From: Oxyruncus cristatus
Lineage: Eukaryota > Chordata > Aves > Passeriformes > Cotingidae
NCBI GenBank assembly: GCA_013399855.1
Contig: VXAY01000172.1
Span: forward strand, 46,603-110,602
Reading direction: 5' to 3'
Length of the DNA stretch: 64,000 nt
Part shown: piece after piece, positions 59,201 through 64,000 of the stretch
Numbering within the stretch: position 1 is the stretch's first letter
How the letters are laid out: every line of letters starts with the position of its first letter
The notes under the pieces: generated by a model
The model's database searches: none
What the model was told of the DNA's origin: nothing
Seen by the model: only the letters and a program-made list of their open reading frames with translations
Program-made: the position numbers and the translations under genes

Positions 59201-62200
59201 GTTCCTGATGAAAAGTCTCTCTCACCTCTCTTGCCTTGTGTTCTGTCCAACACGGGCAGTACCTTCAAAAAGGATGCAGAAAATATGGCATTTATAGTGC
59301 TACTCTAGGCAATATACCCTTGCAGCTGTAGGGAAGCTAGACTGCTGCACTGTAGGTTGTCTCCAGTCCATAATAGTTACCAAGGGACTTATCCTACAGG
59401 ATTTTGTCTGAACTGACAGTCTTGTCTTGAATGCCTCTGTAACAAGCCATTGCAGTGAACTGCTGTCTTACCAAACGTAGTTTTAATTGTGTTCTCCTAA
59501 AATTTCACTGGCTGTTCATTATTTCTTGTATCTGAGATAATGTGAATAATTTCTTCTCATTTATCTTCTCTGTGGTATTCATAATATTGTCAGCTAGTGT
59601 AAGCTGAGCTATATTACTGTTCTTTTAAGAGAGATGTGACCCAACCTTTTATGATCTGGTCTGTTGCCAAAAAGCTGTAGCTATAGAGATGGGAACTGCA
59701 TGGTGCCTTATAAAAGGCATGTGGTACTATGATCTGCTCTTAGTACTTCTGGGAGTTGAGGTGTGTTCTTAGTTATATAATGCAAACTGAAGGAAGTATT
59801 GCTGTGGGTTTAGCTCTGTGTATTGACTCAGAGATATGGTGATTTTTTTTTTTTTTTTGGTTGGATTTACCTGTCATTGGGCATTTCTCTCTTGTTGAAA
59901 CATTGCTCTGTGGTAGAAGTTTCTGTAATGAGTGTATGTATCAGCTTTTCCACCACCACTGCCTAGTGCCTTGTATTTTAACCTAGCCACTGTTTATGTT
60001 GTTATTACCCTGGGTTGCAGACTGCATTTGAAGAGCAGAGATATGCAGACCCCACAACTGGGCAGCAACCCTGGATAGCATGGAGGAGACCAACAGGGGC
60101 TGGTATCCTTTCTAACCATTATTGTCAATCCTATATTGCTGAACCATTTAAAAGCAAAATGAGTGAACTACAAGCTTTAAAGGGGTTTACTGCTGCCCTC
60201 TTTTTGCGAGGATCATGGTCACATCTCAGTGTGTCATCTGTTGAGGGGCACACTGCATCAGCTACTGCGGGTGTCTTGGTGTCCTTTACTGCAGGATGAA
60301 CACAGTGTCATCTGGGGAAAAAATGGGAAGCATTTCAGAAATTGGCAAGTTTGAGGGGATTTCATCAGTTATGATCAGTTGGCTCCCAGCAATCATTTAG
60401 GGAACAATTCCCTTAGTTCAGTTCAGAACAGAACTCAGAAGTGAATGCAGTATGTCCAAGTCTTGGTTTTTGTGTAAGTACAAGCAATATAAAATAATTT
60501 ACATCAGATCTTGTCTTCAAAACTAGGGATTGTTTCCTTCCCCCATTTGGTAAATCTAAGGATGTAATTAGATGTTACATAAATTGGATTTGACACAAGA
60601 CAAACCAAGAAATTCCTGCTTCCTACCCCTGCTGCTCATGCCTGTTCCTGCTGCCAGTTTTTCGCTGCTCTGGTTGTGCTCATGCAGCTGTTTGTGGGGC
60701 TGTGCTGAAATGATCCAGGTTAAACTTCTCCACGCACAAAAATATCCAGTAGCAAACCTTTTTTTTTTTTCTTATCAACTCAGATCTGTAGATCAAATCC
60801 ATTTTACTTATACACATCCCTACACAAAGTCACACTGATGTAAGCAATGTGGCACTGTACTGTGATGTGGCTTTGCACCCAGGGAAAAGGGGTGGCAAAA
60901 CAGGAGACTTTGAACAGAAGTATGTAAACCAGTGATACTGGTAATTCCTGATGCATCCTGTGGTCTGAACCAGCTTCTGCTTTCAGCCTCTATGCACACA
61001 CAGAGGCTTCAGATGGAAGTGGCCTCAGCTGGTGGACTACGTATCAGTATGGTAATACCCACCAAACATAGTGTTTAGAGGGGTCTGCCTCATTCTGAGA
61101 TGTTTTTTATACCTGTTTTATATTTAGCAAGAAAGCACCTGTAGTCTCTTGCTGTTTGAATAGTAGCAACTGTATTATATACAAAACCCAAACTCAATAA
61201 ACAACTATTTACAGTGATTGGAAGGAAACTGTGATGTTGAGAAAGCCACCGAGTCTAGCTCTATCTGTGTGTGTTTAGTTGCCTAAGTTCTCCATTTACA
61301 GCACAGTAGAAGAAGATAGAGACAGTTTCTTCTGTAGATCATTTACCAGTTTTCACCGCCTTTGCTTATTAGTGTAGGAAAGATGAAATCATTTTTTTAA
61401 GCCATAATGCTTTTTCTGTCAACCTATGCAGTCCCTGCCTCTAGTACAGTAAGGTTTGGGACGAAGATGCTGCACAGCTGTCCCAGCCTCTGTTTGAGTT
61501 CTGTACTGACATCTGATTACCAGAATATCAAGATAGGTTTACTCTTTTAAATACCAGGCCATTAAAAGATGCTAAGCCTCTGCGTATTGTTGGATTACAT
61601 TTTGGGACCTTTGAGCCTGCTTAGGAGAGACTTTTACTTTTCCTCTAACCTCCACAGGATGAGGTAAATCAGGATAACTTCAGATTTTGCCTTTTCTGAG
61701 CATGCCAGATAGAATTAGTATGTAAAGCCTTACCAGTTAAGAGAGATAATTACAAACTGAGATGCAGGGAACTCCCATTCACTTGCAGCATTCATCAGTT
61801 TAAAGTTTCTTCAGAGGAGATGCAGGGATAACACTCCGGGGTGGGAACACTTCCTTTTTAAATTACTAAGCAACATTATTGTCTTAAATGTAAATTAGAC
61901 AATTAGCGAGGTCAAGAGACCACACAAAAGATTTTATTGGTTTGAATAAAATGCAGCCTGACATCAACTAGTATAGTAGCAACCAGATTTTCTGAGTAAG
62001 CGTGAATCACCATATTAGATGCAATTTCACCTTGTGTCTCACTCACACATCTACTGTGTTCCCAATTTATTATAGGGCAGTAATTATTTAAATCCAGTTT
62101 TGCTTGCTATAGATACTGTATTTTACCTACTCTATTTCTAAATGAGGGCTTCGCTTTAATTTCTATTCAGTCTTTGTTTTATGCTTGATATTTCTTCAAC

Positions 62201-63294
62201 TTTTTTCTCTTCAGTGCTTTGTTTCTTCGCTTCCTCTGGGGGTTTGCTTAAAAGCTATGCAGACTATTTAAAAATCAGAAAGGCACAAGTTTAAAAGATT
62301 GTAAATTATAAATCTTGAGTTGTCTTTTTGGCTAGCACCCATGTGTTTTGGCTTTTACTACTTATTTGGCATGTATTACTTTCTCATCCAGATGTAAGTA
62401 GCGCTACCAAAGTGAAAAAGCTCTGGCTGTATTATAGTAATGTTTTTCACAAAGTTCTTCTTGTTTTAAGGGCTATGGATCATCAAAGCAAATGAAATCT
62501 GTTATTCTCCAGATTACATGAAGAATAGATAAGATAGACAAATGGTGAGAAAAAAGATGCCATATCGTCTGGATCATGTGCAAAACGAACAGGGGTACTG
62601 GAAAGATGTGGTGAGAACATGTGTGAAGCTTACAGTAAGTTGGAAACTGAATCCAAGTCATGTTGTTTTAGTCTACTGCAAGTAAGAACTACCACCCTTT
62701 CCTCAAGATCCTCCCACCCAAAATTTTGGATTGGAATGGTTATTACAAATTTTAATAATAGCGTGTAAAGTTTTACCTGAAGAGAACATGGAAAATTTGT
62801 ATTAGATCCTTATTTTTCTGGGCAATGTGGTTGAAAAAAGCATTGTTTTGCCTTTATTTACACATGAGAGACAGGGTTCCTGCCAGCCAGCCATGGATGC
62901 AGGGCTTCTCCCGAGTGAAATGCAGTACAAGGTTTAAAGCAGCAGAGCTGGAAGGGAAGAGAGGACTGGCCCTGCCAGCTGGGGAGACGCGGCTAAATAA
63001 ATTGAGCGCTTTATGCAGTGGCAGGAGCTGAATCATGTGTCAGACAAAGCAGACAGCAGGCATAAAGCCCAGTTAGCATCCACCAGTTACTAATATCTGA
63101 CCACAGACATAAGAGTGACAGAATTGGATTATGTGTAATTCTTCAGAGGTCTGTGAGGTTGCAATCCCATGCTTTTACTACTAGAAGTGCAGCATGAGGC
63201 TGATAAGAAACCTAGTATTTGTTTTTGTGCCTCTTTGAAGCAGTACAACACGTGGCCTTAGCAGGTATGCTAGGTGTCCCTCTTACAGTGGGTA
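56234..63294. other. No gene recognised
   Basis: Contents are T runs at 57322-57336 and 59843-59858 and many short frames. The 126-codon plus-strand frame at 56900-57280 and the 119-codon minus-strand frame at 57195-57554 overlap and show no domain. A stretch near 61270-61310 faintly resembles a SINE tail. AT-rich blocks at 61.85-61.95 and 62.92-63.07 kb have conserved-element texture. None of these can be raised to a call. Confidence 0.45.
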
Positions 63295-63572
63295 TTCAGT
63301 GTACTTGGTGAGACAGGTCGGTGTTATTATCTTTCATTGTACAGACAGTTATTGCAGCACACAGGAAACGAGGCCCAAACCCTCAAAAGTTCTTTGCTGG
63401 ACTTTGTGTGATTTCAAGGGCATTCGGGCCCTGCATATTTCCGGGGCTTGAGGCCAATGTGATTTGCTGTGGTGCCACCAGCAGCACAGGCTCTGTCACA
63501 GGCAATGCTTGCAGAGCTGTGATTTCTAGATCCAAGGCTAGTGGCTTAACTGCTGGACCACACTGCCTTTCC
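63295..63572 (-). mobile_element. MIR-type tRNA-derived SINE, minus strand
   Basis: Read on the minus strand, the copy starts with GTGTGGTCCAGCAGTTAAGC (from about 63566), a typical A-box-like SINE head. It passes a degraded B-box region around GATCTAGAAATCACAGC and ends with GTCTGTACAATGAAAGATAA, then CACCGACCTGTCTCACC. That matches the CTGTAAAATGGGGATAATAAT and CCTACCTCAC parts of MIR-type tails. At about 280 bases it looks nearly full length. A 103-codon plus-strand frame runs antisense through it and is not a gene. Confidence 0.75.
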
Positions 63573-64000
63573 TCATCTTTTGTTCAGATCTGTGCCTTAA
63601 ACCTGTCTGTTCTGCGTGATGAAAACCACTGAAGGTTTTTATGCTGAAGTTGTGCCTCTGAGCTTGAAAAGACTATGTGCTTCTTGGGTATGGGAAGCTT
63701 GTTTTGTTGAACCTGTGCACTCTGGGAATAAAAAGACCAGGTTACAGTGCTGGGTGAGCAACACCCAGCACCCACTCAGCCCAGACCTCTTCACTGATTA
63801 AATCTGGCACTGTGAGATCATAGCAAAATGATAGCACGAATCACCAGAAAATCTGGAGTGTTTAGCTTGTTTTTGGTGGGAAAATCTTCAGGGAAAAGTC
63901 CACACAGTAAAGAAACAGTGAAGTAGAGAAAAGAATGTTTCTATGTACTCATTGATCATGAATACACGTATTACATCTGTGTGTGCACAAAAACAGAGTT
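63573..64000. other. No gene recognised
   Basis: Single-copy-looking DNA up to the window end; nothing supportable is seen. Confidence 0.5.

Overview
The window is vertebrate nuclear DNA, most probably from a bird. The diagnosis rests on three 5'-truncated, minus-strand copies of the CR1 LINE (9734-10566, 13963-14190, 26821-27300). At least two of them end in the CR1-type 3' terminus with an ATTCTRTG-like repeat instead of a poly(A) tail. The base composition is moderately AT-rich, CpG is scarce, homopolymer tracts are common, and no long reading frame exists. A passerine or other neoavian host is plausible, but I cannot fix the species or the chromosome. I recognise no intact protein-coding gene, tRNA, rRNA, CRISPR array or operon. 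The window therefore looks intergenic, or like part of a very large intron.

The best find is a decayed Ty3/gypsy-type LTR retrotransposon on the plus strand, about 23.3 to 27.5 kb. Reading left to right it keeps the canonical order of such an element. There is an LTR-tail-like AATAAA and a primer-binding-site-like sequence, then a gag remnant ending in a perfect CCHC zinc knuckle, then reverse transcriptase, RNase H, the integrase zinc-binding domain and the integrase core. All parts carry stops and frameshifts. A CR1 copy (26821-27300) interrupts it, so the gypsy element was there first. Ty3/gypsy elements are scarce in bird genomes, so a fossil with nearly full gag-pol layout is noteworthy.

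Other repeats: three tRNA-derived MIR-type SINE copies (28385-28610 plus, 28925-29095 minus, 63295-63572 minus); five T/G-rich (or complementary A/C-rich) tracts at 5.9, 6.5, 7.6, 12.8 and 43.7 kb; an AT-rich palindromic repeat at 5.5 kb; and several microsatellites.

Non-repeat sequence of possible function (all weak): a CpG-containing islet with a hairpin at 32.8 kb; an exon-like block behind a strong splice acceptor at 50.9 kb; a terminal-exon-like frame at 9.2 kb; a TATA box followed by a splice donor at 35.03 kb; a GC islet with two 14-bp palindromes at 18.5 kb; and a ZNF143-like box at 56.2 kb. The rest is single-copy-looking sequence in which short frames are no longer than chance allows. 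None of these candidates can be tied to a named gene from the sequence alone.
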